NCBI RefSeq assembly: GCF_014645735.1
Contig: NZ_BMMH01000035.1
Span: 1-43,833 of the forward strand
Origin: Nocardia jinanensis
GTDB lineage: Bacteria > Actinomycetota > Actinomycetes > Mycobacteriales > Mycobacteriaceae
Direction of reading: 5' to 3'
DNA length: 43,833 bases
Positions 23,846-32,262 of this stretch are shown here, one piece after another. The notes beneath the pieces were generated by a model that saw nothing but the letters and a program-made list of their open reading frames with translations, was not told where the DNA came from and did no database searches. Position 1 is the stretch's first letter; every line of letters begins with the position of its first letter. Both the position numbers and the translations under genes were made by a program.

Positions 23846-24984
23846 TGGCCGGCCTCCTTCAGTGCCTCCATGGCGAGTTCAAGCTGGGACGGCAGGCCGC
23901 TGGAGGTGACGACCGCTTCCCTCATCTGCTGGTACTGTCCGGTTTCCTGCGGTCGAGGGTTGAACAGCAGCAGCCGCATCGCCCGGAGGAAGCGACCACC
24001 GTGTTCCGGCGAGATATCGGGGTCTACGCCAGTTTCGATCTGCTCGTTGATGTAGGCGGTGAACGCCCAGATAGCCTGCACTCCGATTTCGAACTGGACC
24101 AGGTCGTTCTCGGCGATACCGCGGAGCGGGTCGTGTGGGTGGTAGACCACTCCTGACCAGCTCGCCCACGCGCTGGAAACGCCGGGGCTGCCGAAACTGC
24201 GCATTTCAGGCGGGTGGTATCCCGCACCGAGCAGGTCGTGTTCGGTGCGTTCGCTGGCAGCTTGAGCGGTTGGAGTGACCTCACGGTCGACGAGGACCCG
24301 AGGAGCGCAAATCAGCCGCAGTCCGGTGTCGAGGGTCTGACCGGCCCACGGGGCGGCGTAGACCCAGTAGGTGCTGAGAACGTATGAGGCGGTGATCTCC
24401 GTACCTGCTGCTTCGGTCAGGTACTGCCCGGCCCACTGGAGGTTCTCCGGATAGGACTGGTACCGCCAGTAGGCGAGCGAGGTGACGTCGGGCAGGTCGA
24501 GATCTTCCAGCAAATGGATGATGGCTGTTCCGAAGGGAAATAACGACACTGAACAGTGGTCGCCGATTTCGGGGATGGGCCCGATCCAGCAGGGGGTCCG
24601 GCCCAGGTACCCGGTTACGCGTTCCAACTCCAGGCTGTCGACCAGCTGCTGAACGCGGGCGTGTCCGACGTGCGCAGCAATGAACTTGTGTGAACGAACC
24701 CCGAGAGTGCTGGAGTTCGTCGGGGCCAGGGCAGTGATAGCCATCAGCACATCTCCAGGAGGAGTTGCCCTGTTCTCCCAGGAGGTGACATGCCCTGGCT
24801 GGATGTTACGACCAAGCAGATCGCTCAGTGCCGCGGCGAATTCGACGGGGGACATACCAGCAGAAGCCCTGGCCATCGAGACGCGGCCGCGAGCGAGGAC
24901 AGCGTAGTCAGGGTGGTAGCTGGACCTGCGGGTGTGCAGTCCCGTGACGGTTCCACCCGACGTGGGCAGACGACGGACGTTCAC
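23842..24984 (-). CDS. XRE-type HTH regulator with large C-terminal domain (380 aa)
   Basis: Residues 35-85 form an HTH of the XRE kind (ASAGMSPVEFAAALSDLL, then HVTSWENRATPPGDVL). The remaining 300 residues, with many aromatic residues and no TPR pattern, look like a sensor or ligand-binding domain (CSVSLFPFGTAIIHLLEDLDL). Similar long XRE proteins occur near metabolic genes in actinomycetes. The ATG overlaps the gntR stop and its own stop overlaps the hydrolase start, both by ATGA, so all three are made together. Confidence 0.8.
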   Translation of the reverse strand: MNVRRLPTSGGTVTGLHTRRSSYHPDYAVLARGRVSMARASAGMSPVEFAAALSDLLGRNIQPGHVTSWENRATPPGDVLMAITALAPTNSSTLGVRSHKFIAAHVGHARVQQLVDSLELERVTGYLGRTPCWIGPIPEIGDHCSVSLFPFGTAIIHLLEDLDLPDVTSLAYWRYQSYPENLQWAGQYLTEAAGTEITASYVLSTYWVYAAPWAGQTLDTGLRLICAPRVLVDREVTPTAQAASERTEHDLLGAGYHPPEMRSFGSPGVSSAWASWSGVVYHPHDPLRGIAENDLVQFEIGVQAIWAFTAYINEQIETGVDPDISPEHGGRFLRAMRLLLFNPRPQETGQYQQMREAVVTSSGLPSQLELAMEALKEAGQ

Positions 24985-25388
24985 ATCGCCTCCCGCGAGG
25001 TGGCGTCTGTCGTGTTCGGCGCGGACGGATAGGCGAGACCGAGGTTAGAAAACACTTCCATCATCAGCGCTTCCAGCTGCTCGATGCGGGCGCACATGCC
25101 CTCCAGCTGCTCGACGCGGGCCCGCAGCTGAGCGACCTCGTCGCCCTCAGCCTCTTCCGCTTGCGCCGGCGACGGCGTTTGAACGAATGACCCAACGCCG
25201 TGGAAGGTCTCGACCAGGCCTTCGTTCTGCAGCTCGGTAATCGCTCTTGCGACGGTATTGAGCGCAGCACCCCACTGCTCCATCAGCTGGGCCTTAGTCG
25301 GCAGCTGGTCGCCGGGCGCGTAGTCGCCGCTGCTGATCCTGGCCCGGATGTCATCAGCAATCAGGGCGTATCGCGGTTTGCTCACCAT
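24981..25388 (-). CDS. GntR-family repressor, KorSA-like (135 aa)
   Basis: The N-terminal winged helix is typical of GntR (YALIADDIRARISSGDYAPGDQLPT, LMEQWGAALNTVARAITELQNEGLVET). A short coiled-coil dimerisation tail (QLRARVEQLEGMCARIEQLEALM) replaces the usual effector domain, as in the KorSA/KorA repressors of actinomycete conjugative elements. AAGGAGA lies upstream of ATG 25388. It heads the minus-strand operon and faces the long transfer operon across a 110-bp region with TTGA-N-TCAA palindromes. It is therefore the probable repressor of conjugation and of itself. Confidence 0.85.
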   Translation of the reverse strand: MVSKPRYALIADDIRARISSGDYAPGDQLPTKAQLMEQWGAALNTVARAITELQNEGLVETFHGVGSFVQTPSPAQAEEAEGDEVAQLRARVEQLEGMCARIEQLEALMMEVFSNLGLAYPSAPNTTDATSREAM

Positions 25389-25404
25389 CTAAGAGTAAGT
25401 CTCC

Positions 25405-25463
25405 TTGAGTCACTTAAGTCAATCACCTTCGCGCATTGACTCTATCAACTCTGTTTGATTCAA
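25405..25463. promoter_or_regulatory. Divergent promoter/operator between gntR and transfer operon
   Basis: Dyads with TTGA...TCAA ends: 25405-25422 (outer TTGA and TCAA) and TTGATTCAA at 25455-25463. A plus-strand promoter can be drawn as TTGACT (25436-25441), a 17-base spacer, and TTCAAT (25459-25464), with the second dyad covering the -10. Related TTGACT/TTGATT halves recur between. The layout fits repression of both directions by the GntR protein. Confidence 0.6.
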
Positions 25464-25500
25464 TCAGATAGACCGTTGGTTGAGCGAAGGAGGAGTCCTC

Positions 25501-25824
25501 ATGGCGATAAGGCGTGAGGGACAGTGGTTGACCGCAGAGAGGTCCGCCCACTGCGCGTATGAAGTTGCGCCAGGCCGTTTTCGGATCACGCTGTGGCCGG
25601 GTGTCCGGGTTTCGGCACGCGCGGCTGTAGCTGGCCTGACGATCGCGGAGTTGTCCGCCAGGTGGGGCCGGGGGCTGTGGTTCGACACCCCGAACACTCG
25701 AATGGCTTGGCGGATGATCGAACTCCAGGCGCAGACGCTCGGGCTGGACGCCTTGGACGCGGTGCTCCGCTGCCAGGCCGGAGAGGTCCCCGCCGACGCG
25801 GCGGCGCTGGGGGTGCGTGCGTGA
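25501..25824 (+). CDS. Hypothetical protein, first gene of transfer operon (107 aa)
   Basis: Unknown. It reads as a small folded protein (REGQWLTAERSAHCAYEVAPGRFRITLWPGV, then a helical half TIAELSARWGRGLWFDTPNTRMAWRMIELQ). The ATG at 25501 has an excellent RBS, AAGGAGGA, six bases upstream. Its TGA overlaps the next ATG by one base (TGATG). As the promoter-proximal gene of the coupling-protein operon it may be regulatory. Its C-terminal half shares the style of the next product, so the two may be distant duplicates. Confidence 0.65.
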   Translation: MAIRREGQWLTAERSAHCAYEVAPGRFRITLWPGVRVSARAAVAGLTIAELSARWGRGLWFDTPNTRMAWRMIELQAQTLGLDALDAVLRCQAGEVPADAAALGVRA

Positions 25825-26132
25825 TGCAGATCCCTACTGTTTGGACACGCGAGACCTGGCGCCGGGCAGCTAATCCGACGATCCCGGCGGTCATCGAGCG
25901 GGACGGGCACCTGGTCAGCGAGGCCACCGCACATCATGCGGATTACGTAGGCCTGGACCGCTGGCATGTTTCTTACCTGCCGGGGCGGCAGCTGACCCGC
26001 ACGCAGGCGCGGGCTGCGATGAAGATCGCGATCGCTCCGGAGCGGCTGGAGGTCGAGCGGTGGGCGGGCCTGCTGGGTCTGACCGCTGCGGAAGCCCGCG
26101 GTTTCGCAGCGATGCCAGCGGAGGTGGCGTGA
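25824..26132 (+). CDS. Hypothetical protein (102 aa)
   Basis: Unknown. Its layout parallels its neighbour: an N-terminal strand-rich part (PAVIERDGHLVSEATAHHADYVGLDRWHVSYLPGR), then a helical part (TRTQARAAMKIAIAPERLEVERWAGLLGLTAAEARG). Start and stop overlap the neighbouring genes by one base each, placing it firmly in the operon. Confidence 0.65.
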   Translation: MQIPTVWTRETWRRAANPTIPAVIERDGHLVSEATAHHADYVGLDRWHVSYLPGRQLTRTQARAAMKIAIAPERLEVERWAGLLGLTAAEARGFAAMPAEVA

Positions 26133-26365
26133 TGTCCCGCGAGCGCCATTTCGATATCTACGTGCCGGTCGGGCCGGGTGCCGGGGTCGGTGTTGTCGGG
26201 TCGATTTTCGCCCTGCTGGGTGGGGTCGTCGTGTTCGCCGTGATCGTGTGCGCGGCCGTGTCCTGCGCCGATTTCGGTGAGGGCGCCCAGATCCCCGAGT
26301 CCAGTTGTGAGCCGTTCTGCGCCGTTACCAGCGCGGCTCACCCGGCGGGGGAGGTCGCGCGATGA
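26132..26365 (+). CDS. Single-pass membrane protein (77 aa)
   Basis: A short cytoplasmic start, then one hydrophobic helix (GVVGSIFALLGGVVVFAVIVCAAVS), then an exported or cell-wall-facing tail with two cysteines that could form a disulfide (SSCEPFC). There is no signal-peptidase site that I trust. It overlaps whiB by four bases (ATGA). In a transfer operon it could be a small envelope component, but this is only positional. Confidence 0.65.
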   Translation: MSRERHFDIYVPVGPGAGVGVVGSIFALLGGVVVFAVIVCAAVSCADFGEGAQIPESSCEPFCAVTSAAHPAGEVAR

Positions 26366-26682
26366 GTGACCCCGCTGCCCGGAAGGACCGGGCCTGCAAC
26401 AACGTCGCGCAGGACGTGTTCTTCCCGTCCGCGCAGCAGCCCAAGGCCGTCGCCCGGGCGCAGGGGATCTGTGCCCGGTGCCCAGTGCTGGCCGAATGCG
26501 CGGCCTGGGCAGCGCCGCTGGTGGCGCGCAAAGACCTGGAGGACTGCGTGATCGCCGCGGTGCATGTGCCGCCCCGGCGCAAGTCCTTCGACGAGTTCGA
26601 GAAGACAGCCGCGGTGCTGCGCGGCATCTCCCGCCGGATCTCAGCGACCCGGACCCATGACTTTACGAAGGGAGCTGCGTGA
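26362..26682 (+). CDS. WhiB-like iron-sulfur regulator, divergent (106 aa)
   Basis: The four cysteines C12, C37, C40 and C46, in C-x24-C-x2-C-x5-C spacing, would bind a [4Fe-4S] cluster as in WhiB proteins, which act with the housekeeping sigma factor. The usual G-V-W-G-G turn after the cysteines is absent; the region reads APLVARKDLEDCVIA instead, as in some phage and plasmid WhiB-like proteins. So target binding may differ. The C-terminus is basic. It is embedded in the transfer operon with overlaps on both sides, suggesting feedback control of transfer genes. Confidence 0.8.
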   Translation: MSDPAARKDRACNNVAQDVFFPSAQQPKAVARAQGICARCPVLAECAAWAAPLVARKDLEDCVIAAVHVPPRRKSFDEFEKTAAVLRGISRRISATRTHDFTKGAA

Positions 26683-28469
26683 TGGATCGCAGCGTGCGAC
26701 AGCCCGGGACCGGGCTGAACGAGTGGAAAGAGCTGATCGCGGTCGGTGCGGCCGGGACGGTGGGCCTGAGTACCTACGCGAGCTTGGAACTGGGCGAGAT
26801 CCTCTACGGTGGCCCGGATCAGGCGGTCCCGGTGAACCCGATCAGCCTGGCGCTGAACCTGGTCACCGGCGATGTGGCGTGGACGGGTGCGGCGACCGGC
26901 GGCGCGGTGACGCTGCTGGTCGGTGCGGGCGCTGTGGCGGCGGGGTGCCGCAAGTGCGCGGTCGTGGCGGGCCGGTTGCGGACCCGCAAGGAAACCGTCG
27001 ATGAGCGCGCGAAGTACATGGCCCGCGGCAAAGAGCTGCGCGGGTTGTCCCGTAAGGCCGTGGCCGCGACGGCGGCGCGGCTGAATGTGCAGCTGGCCGA
27101 CGACGATGAGCCGGGTGTGCTGATCGGGCGGTCGGTGGTCGGGAACAAGCCGCTGTATGGCTCCTACGAGGACCTGCACCTCGATATCTGGGGTCCGCGG
27201 TCGGGTAAGACGACCTCGCGGGTGATCCCGGCGGTGATGGACGCCCCCGGCGCGGTGGTCGTGACCAGCAACAAGCGGGACGTGGTCGATGCGACCGAGG
27301 GTCCGCGCTCGACCCGTAACCGCAACACCCACGTGTTCGACCCGCAGGGCGTGGTCGGCAAGGAGCCGACCTGGTTCTGGGATCCGGTGGCGTGGGTCCT
27401 GGGCGAGGAGGGTGGCGCCGGTGCGCAGGAGCGCGCGGCGGAGCTGGCCGGGCATTTCGCGGCCGGTGGAGAGGCCTCGTCCAAGGACGCGTTCTTCGAC
27501 CCGGAAGGGGAGGACCTGCTGGCGGGTCTGTTCCTGGCGGCCGCGCTGGCGAAGAAGCCGATCACGGCGGCGTTCGAGTGGGTGACCCGGTCGCATGACG
27601 ACGAGCCGGTGCACATCCTGACCCAGCACGGGTTTTCGATGGTCGCGGCCGCGCTGTCGGACCAGTACACCGCCCCCGAAAAGCAGCGGTCCGGCGTGTT
27701 CTCGACCGCGAAGAAGATGGCCGCCTGCTTGAAATATGAGCGGATCCGGCCGTGGGTGACACCGCCGGCCAAGGGTGAGCGGCCGCGGACGTCGTTCGAT
27801 GTGGCCCAGTTCGTCACCTCCCGGGACACCTTGTATCCGCTGTCGAAGGAGGGCACCGGGTCTGCGGGACCGCTGATCACCGCGTTGTGCGCGGCGGTCG
27901 CCGATGCCGCGGAGAAGGAGGGTGTGCGTCACGGTGGCCGGCTGCCGGTGCCGTTGACGATGATCCTCGACGAGGCCGCCAACATCGTGAAATGGGCGCA
28001 GCTGCCCAAGCAGTACTCGCATTTCGGTTCCCGCGGGATGGTCGTGATGACGATCCTGCAGAGCTGGGCGCAGGGGGAGCGCTGCTGGGGTCACGACGGG
28101 ATGCGGGCGCTGTGGTCGGCCGCGAATGTCAAGGTCTTGGGCGCCGGTCTCGATGACGCGGGGTTCCTGCGCGACCGCGCCGAGATCATCGGCGATCACT
28201 ACGAGCGCACCGTGTCGTCCTCGCGCAGCAACGGCGGGCGCTCCTACTCCATCTCCCGGACCACCGAAAAGACGCTGACCCCCAGCGATCTGGCGGCGCT
28301 GCCCAAGGGCCGCATCGTCGTGTCGGTGTCGGGGCATCGCCCCACGTTGGCGGTCGCGGTGCCGTGGATGGACCGCGCCTACGCCTCCCAGGTCGACAAG
28401 GCGATACGGGCCCGCGGTTTCGGCGAGACCCCCCTGCATCTGGTTCCCCCCACCGAAGAAGGCGAGTAG
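26682..28469 (+). CDS. Type IV coupling protein, VirD4/TraG/TraD family (595 aa)
   Basis: Inner-membrane ATPase that brings the relaxase-DNA complex to a secretion channel. Two N-terminal hydrophobic segments (about 18-43 and 62-88) anchor it. The ATPase has Walker A GPRSGKTTS with K176 and Walker B MILDEA with D430 and E431, and a late conserved PKGRIVV stretch. AAGGGAG precedes ATG 26682, which overlaps the whiB stop. No VirB4-like ATPase or channel gene accompanies it, so it may work with a helper system. Confidence 0.9.
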   Translation: MDRSVRQPGTGLNEWKELIAVGAAGTVGLSTYASLELGEILYGGPDQAVPVNPISLALNLVTGDVAWTGAATGGAVTLLVGAGAVAAGCRKCAVVAGRLRTRKETVDERAKYMARGKELRGLSRKAVAATAARLNVQLADDDEPGVLIGRSVVGNKPLYGSYEDLHLDIWGPRSGKTTSRVIPAVMDAPGAVVVTSNKRDVVDATEGPRSTRNRNTHVFDPQGVVGKEPTWFWDPVAWVLGEEGGAGAQERAAELAGHFAAGGEASSKDAFFDPEGEDLLAGLFLAAALAKKPITAAFEWVTRSHDDEPVHILTQHGFSMVAAALSDQYTAPEKQRSGVFSTAKKMAACLKYERIRPWVTPPAKGERPRTSFDVAQFVTSRDTLYPLSKEGTGSAGPLITALCAAVADAAEKEGVRHGGRLPVPLTMILDEAANIVKWAQLPKQYSHFGSRGMVVMTILQSWAQGERCWGHDGMRALWSAANVKVLGAGLDDAGFLRDRAEIIGDHYERTVSSSRSNGGRSYSISRTTEKTLTPSDLAALPKGRIVVSVSGHRPTLAVAVPWMDRAYASQVDKAIRARGFGETPLHLVPPTEEGE

Positions 28470-28473
28470 AGCC

Positions 28474-29226
28474 ATGACCACCACCGAAAACACCACCAAC
28501 GGCGCCACCCCGGAAACCGGCACGCCGGTGATCTCGGCGGCCGAGGTCACCGACGCCCTCGCCGACGCGGTCCGTAAGGCGGTCGGCACGAAGATCGCTG
28601 CCCAGGCTCGCGATATCGCCGCTGGTGTGGTCGAGCGGATGCTCACGCCTGAGGTCGTGGAGGGGATGCGCGAAGCCGCCGAACGCGAGGTCGCGACCAC
28701 CCTCGACCACAACACCAGCGAGGCCCCCACCGGGCCCGCCGGAGGCCCGGCGGGTGGGGAGGCCGACGAGGAGGAGCCGGAGCGGGAGCTGGAGTACGAG
28801 ACGGTCGCGGCGTTCGTGGATGGCTATATCGCGCAGCTGTATCGGCGGGAGACCACCGCGATGGGCACCGAGCGCCAGCGCCGCTGGTGCCCGCACTGGT
28901 GGCTGCACGGTGAGGCCATGGCCCGGTTCGAGGCGATGTGGCTCGCGTTCGAGCACCTGCGCCACGGCGATGGCGAGGAGATGTCGACGCTGTGGCTCAA
29001 CCACATCGACCCGCATATGGCGATCCTGTTGAGCCCGGACGGGCCCTTCAAGTACTGCACCAACGAGAAGGGACACAGCAACCGGCTGGTCGCGCTGCCC
29101 ACGGTCACCGCGGTGGCGTCGACCGCCCCGAACGGCAACTACGAGCAGGCCGCGGCCGCCTCGACGTTGTGGCGGCCCGAAGGTACACCGTCTCGGGCCA
29201 AGACCGTCATGGCGTGGCCGGAATGA
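28474..29226 (+). CDS. DUF4913-domain protein (250 aa)
   Basis: The N-terminal helical region (SAAEVTDALADAVRKAVGTKIAAQARDIAAG) is followed by an acidic linker and a DUF4913-like C-terminal domain. Hallmarks are VAAFVDGYIAQLYRR, WCPHWWLHGEAMARFEAMWLAFEHLR and WLNHIDPHMAILLSPDGPF. The family is common beside coupling proteins in actinobacterial plasmids; its role in transfer is unknown. It starts four bases after the coupling-protein stop and overlaps the next start by ATGA, so the three are co-translated. Confidence 0.8.
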   Translation: MTTTENTTNGATPETGTPVISAAEVTDALADAVRKAVGTKIAAQARDIAAGVVERMLTPEVVEGMREAAEREVATTLDHNTSEAPTGPAGGPAGGEADEEEPERELEYETVAAFVDGYIAQLYRRETTAMGTERQRRWCPHWWLHGEAMARFEAMWLAFEHLRHGDGEEMSTLWLNHIDPHMAILLSPDGPFKYCTNEKGHSNRLVALPTVTAVASTAPNGNYEQAAAASTLWRPEGTPSRAKTVMAWPE

Positions 29227-32200
29227 ACGCGCCGGCCAGAGCCCGCCGACCCCAGCAGGCGGCGGGCCCACGGGATCAGGGGTCGTGGGAGCGGATCTCG
29301 ACCGCCCTCGACGATGCGATGGGCCCGGGGCGCACTGCGGGGTCGTGGACCCAGTGGTGCTGCCCGGTGCACGAGAACGACGGCCGCCGTCACCGGCCGT
29401 CGCTGTCGGCGAAGTATCTGCCCGACCGGGGCCGCACCAAGGTCATGTGCCATGCGGGCTGCCCCGACGAGCAGGTCCTCGACGCGGTCGGGCTGAAGGT
29501 CTCCGACCTCTACGACGAACCCCGCCAGCGCGGCCAGCGCACCTACAGCGCCGGGCCTGGGCGGCAGCGGCCGCGGCTTCCGGCGAAGAAGGTCTCGCGC
29601 GCCGACCGGGCGCTCAAGGCCGCCGGGATGCCGCTGGTGCAGGCGAAGAAGACCGACCACGGGGCCAAGAAGACGCCGTGGAAGCAGGTCGCGACCTACC
29701 CGTATATGCGGGCCGACGGCACCGTCGCTGGTGAGGTCATCCGGCGTGAAGCCGAGTTCGAACGTGGCCGCGACAAGGAGTTCCACCAGAAGCGGTGGAA
29801 CTCCAAGACCGGCCGGATGGAGGCCGGCGGGTTCGAGGCCATCCCGTACCAGCTGCCGATGGTGCTGGACGCCATCAGCAACGGCCGCGTCATCTACGTC
29901 GTGGAAGGGGAGAAGGACGTCGCTTCCGCCGAGGCCGCCGGGCTGGTCGCGACCTGCAACGCCGGGGGAGCACTGTCGTGGACTCCCGGGCACGCCAAAT
30001 GGCTGGAGGGGGCGGGCACGGTCGTCATCGTCGCCGACCGCGACACCGCCGGATACCGGCGCGCGGACAAGGTCGCCACCAGCCTGTCGGGTCTGGTGGA
30101 GCGGGTTCGGGTGGTGGAGGCCGCCACCGGCAAAGACCTCACCGACCACCTGCAGTGCGGGCACGAGATCGGCGAGCTGTGCCCGATCCCTTACCTCGAT
30201 CCCTACACCCGCCCGACCGCCCGCTCCGGACCGGGCGCCGACGCCGGGCCGCAGCAGTCACAGAGCACGCACACCCCTGCCGCCGAGACCGAACCGGTCT
30301 CGGCGGCGTCATCTCCGCACCCGGGAGGAACCGCAGAAATGCCGAAATACATGATGGCGCCGGATCTGGACGACGCTCCGGCCGACAACAGTTCCGATAT
30401 CGAGCACGCCGGCGCGCAGCTGTCGATGTTCTGGCGGCTGCTGCTCAACCAGCTGCTGACCTACGCGCAGAAGCTGGCCGAGCAGCGACGCAAGGACCTG
30501 GAGACCCTGGCCGAACGCGAAGCCGCGCAGCGTGAAGCCGACGAGGAGCGCCTGGCGGCCGAGCGCAAAGCCGTCGAGACCCGGCTGCAGGCGATGAAGG
30601 AGCAGGGCTGGCACACCGCCTCCCGCGAAGAACTCGCCGCCGCGATCACCGACGCCCGGGCCTGGGCGCCGGACTCCGAACCCGCTCAGCAGGCCTGGTA
30701 CAGCCTGCGCCAGCACCTGTTCCGCGAATACGGCATCTACGTCAACGACAACGACGAGGTCCAGACCCAGGGCAGCCCGGCCGAGGTCAGCGCCGAAATC
30801 GCCGCCAAGCAGCAGTTTCGGGCCACCTCCGAACGCACCCGCAAGGCCCAGGACAGGATGGTGCAGCAGGTCGCGGCGGTCGAAGGCCTCGATCAGTCGG
30901 TGCGTGAACAGCTCTACGCCGATATCCGCGAATGGGCGACCACGCCGAACCCGAAAACCCTCGACGACCTGGGTAAGAAGCTCGCGGCCGCGAAGGTTCC
31001 GGATCGGGTGCGCGACCAGATCCGGTTCACCGCGGTCTATCTCGCCCCGCACACCGCCGAACGCGACGAGGACCGCGACCGCCGCGCCCCGTCGCTGACC
31101 GGCACCCACCTGCTGCGGTCGATGGAGGCCCCGCTGGTCGACCCCGGCGAGGAGACCAAGCCCCGCGTCGACCAGATGCTCGTCTCCTACCAGGATCAGC
31201 TGCGCGCCGGGATGGTCACCGACCGCACCCGCGGCGCGCTGGGCAAGGCGGTGGCGATGCTGACCCCGGAGGATCAGAAGATCGCCCGGGACCGCGGGGT
31301 CCAGATCCGCAAGGACCCCACCGCGAAGTTCGAGCCGTTGTGGCCTGATCACGTGGACCGTGACGAGCTGACCACCACCGTGCAGATGTATGCCGCGCTG
31401 CGTCCCCAGGCCGACCGGGCGGTGGTCACCGCGGGCGACTACGGCGCCGGTGAGGCCACCGCGCTGCGCGAGAACGCGAGCAAGTACCGGCGCAAGATCG
31501 TGGCCGCTCTGACCAAGGGCCAGGGCCTGCACGATCTGGAGCGCGACCAGCTGTCGTGTGTGCTGCGCGATGTCGACGCCGGCCAGAGCGCCCCGGCGAT
31601 GTTGTGGGCCGATGACCGCAGCGCGGCGGCCGTCGATTCCGAACGCGCCGACATCCTTGCCCGCGAAACCACCCGCATCCACCGCAAACAGCTGACCGAG
31701 ATCCTGTCCACCAGCCAGGTCGACCACCAGGCGGTCCGGGCGGTGCGCGCCGATATCGACCGCGTCATGGAGGACCAGGTGCACTTGGCGGCGGGCCGGA
31801 TGAGCTACCGCGACTACGGCGAACACGGCAGCCAGGACCGGCTGGCGGTCGCGATGGCCGGCGCCGGTATCGCCGAACCCCTGCGCAACCGGGCGATCAA
31901 CCATATCGACGACGCTGCGGGCAACGCCGCGATCGACGGCAAACAGGCCCAGCGGATCCGGGACCGGTGGGCCGATCGCACCGATGCGGTCATCGCCGCC
32001 CGCACCCCGGCCAAACCCGCCTTCAACTCTCCCGAGCACAAGGCTGAAATGGAGGCGGCCCTGGAAGCGGACGGGCTGGACTCCGACCAGGTCGCCCAGC
32101 GTATGGCCGCCGCGTCCGGCCGCGCGAATCCTCCCTCGACGGCGGTGAAACGGGCACCGGGGCAGGGCGGATCGCGGCGCACCTCGCCCGGTTCGGGTGT

Positions 32201-32255
32201 GCACCGGGTGCATCACCGCAACAACGACCGCGGTGAACCCGGGTACGGCCGCTGA
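29223..32255 (+). CDS. CHC2/Toprim primase-like protein fused to a long helical domain (1,010 aa)
   Basis: Residues 40-85 form a CHC2-like zinc finger (CCPVH at 46-50, C76 and C80). Residues 215-310 are a Toprim fold with YVVEGEKD (E229, E231) and VADRD (D272, D274). Residues 375-1010 are a charged helical region shared with the next gene, including matching segments LVDPGEE, WP-x-x-VDRDE, LERxQL-x-x-VL-x-D-x-DAG and RTDAVIA. An in-frame ATG at 30339 (codon 373) has GGGAGGA nine bases upstream at the exact domain boundary, so a 638-aa head-less form is probably also made. Sog of ColIb-P9 and TraC of RP4 have the same two-product design and are sent to the recipient. Confidence 0.85.
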   Translation: MNAPARARRPQQAAGPRDQGSWERISTALDDAMGPGRTAGSWTQWCCPVHENDGRRHRPSLSAKYLPDRGRTKVMCHAGCPDEQVLDAVGLKVSDLYDEPRQRGQRTYSAGPGRQRPRLPAKKVSRADRALKAAGMPLVQAKKTDHGAKKTPWKQVATYPYMRADGTVAGEVIRREAEFERGRDKEFHQKRWNSKTGRMEAGGFEAIPYQLPMVLDAISNGRVIYVVEGEKDVASAEAAGLVATCNAGGALSWTPGHAKWLEGAGTVVIVADRDTAGYRRADKVATSLSGLVERVRVVEAATGKDLTDHLQCGHEIGELCPIPYLDPYTRPTARSGPGADAGPQQSQSTHTPAAETEPVSAASSPHPGGTAEMPKYMMAPDLDDAPADNSSDIEHAGAQLSMFWRLLLNQLLTYAQKLAEQRRKDLETLAEREAAQREADEERLAAERKAVETRLQAMKEQGWHTASREELAAAITDARAWAPDSEPAQQAWYSLRQHLFREYGIYVNDNDEVQTQGSPAEVSAEIAAKQQFRATSERTRKAQDRMVQQVAAVEGLDQSVREQLYADIREWATTPNPKTLDDLGKKLAAAKVPDRVRDQIRFTAVYLAPHTAERDEDRDRRAPSLTGTHLLRSMEAPLVDPGEETKPRVDQMLVSYQDQLRAGMVTDRTRGALGKAVAMLTPEDQKIARDRGVQIRKDPTAKFEPLWPDHVDRDELTTTVQMYAALRPQADRAVVTAGDYGAGEATALRENASKYRRKIVAALTKGQGLHDLERDQLSCVLRDVDAGQSAPAMLWADDRSAAAVDSERADILARETTRIHRKQLTEILSTSQVDHQAVRAVRADIDRVMEDQVHLAAGRMSYRDYGEHGSQDRLAVAMAGAGIAEPLRNRAINHIDDAAGNAAIDGKQAQRIRDRWADRTDAVIAARTPAKPAFNSPEHKAEMEAALEADGLDSDQVAQRMAAASGRANPPSTAVKRAPGQGGSRRTSPGSGVHRVHHRNNDRGEPGYGR

Positions 32256-32262
32256 CCCTGTG

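Noticed and set aside
26325..28730. 801-codon minus-strand open frame opposite the coupling protein
   Set aside because: His/Arg-rich shadow of the VirD4-like gene; it spans several real plus-strand genes and their starts.
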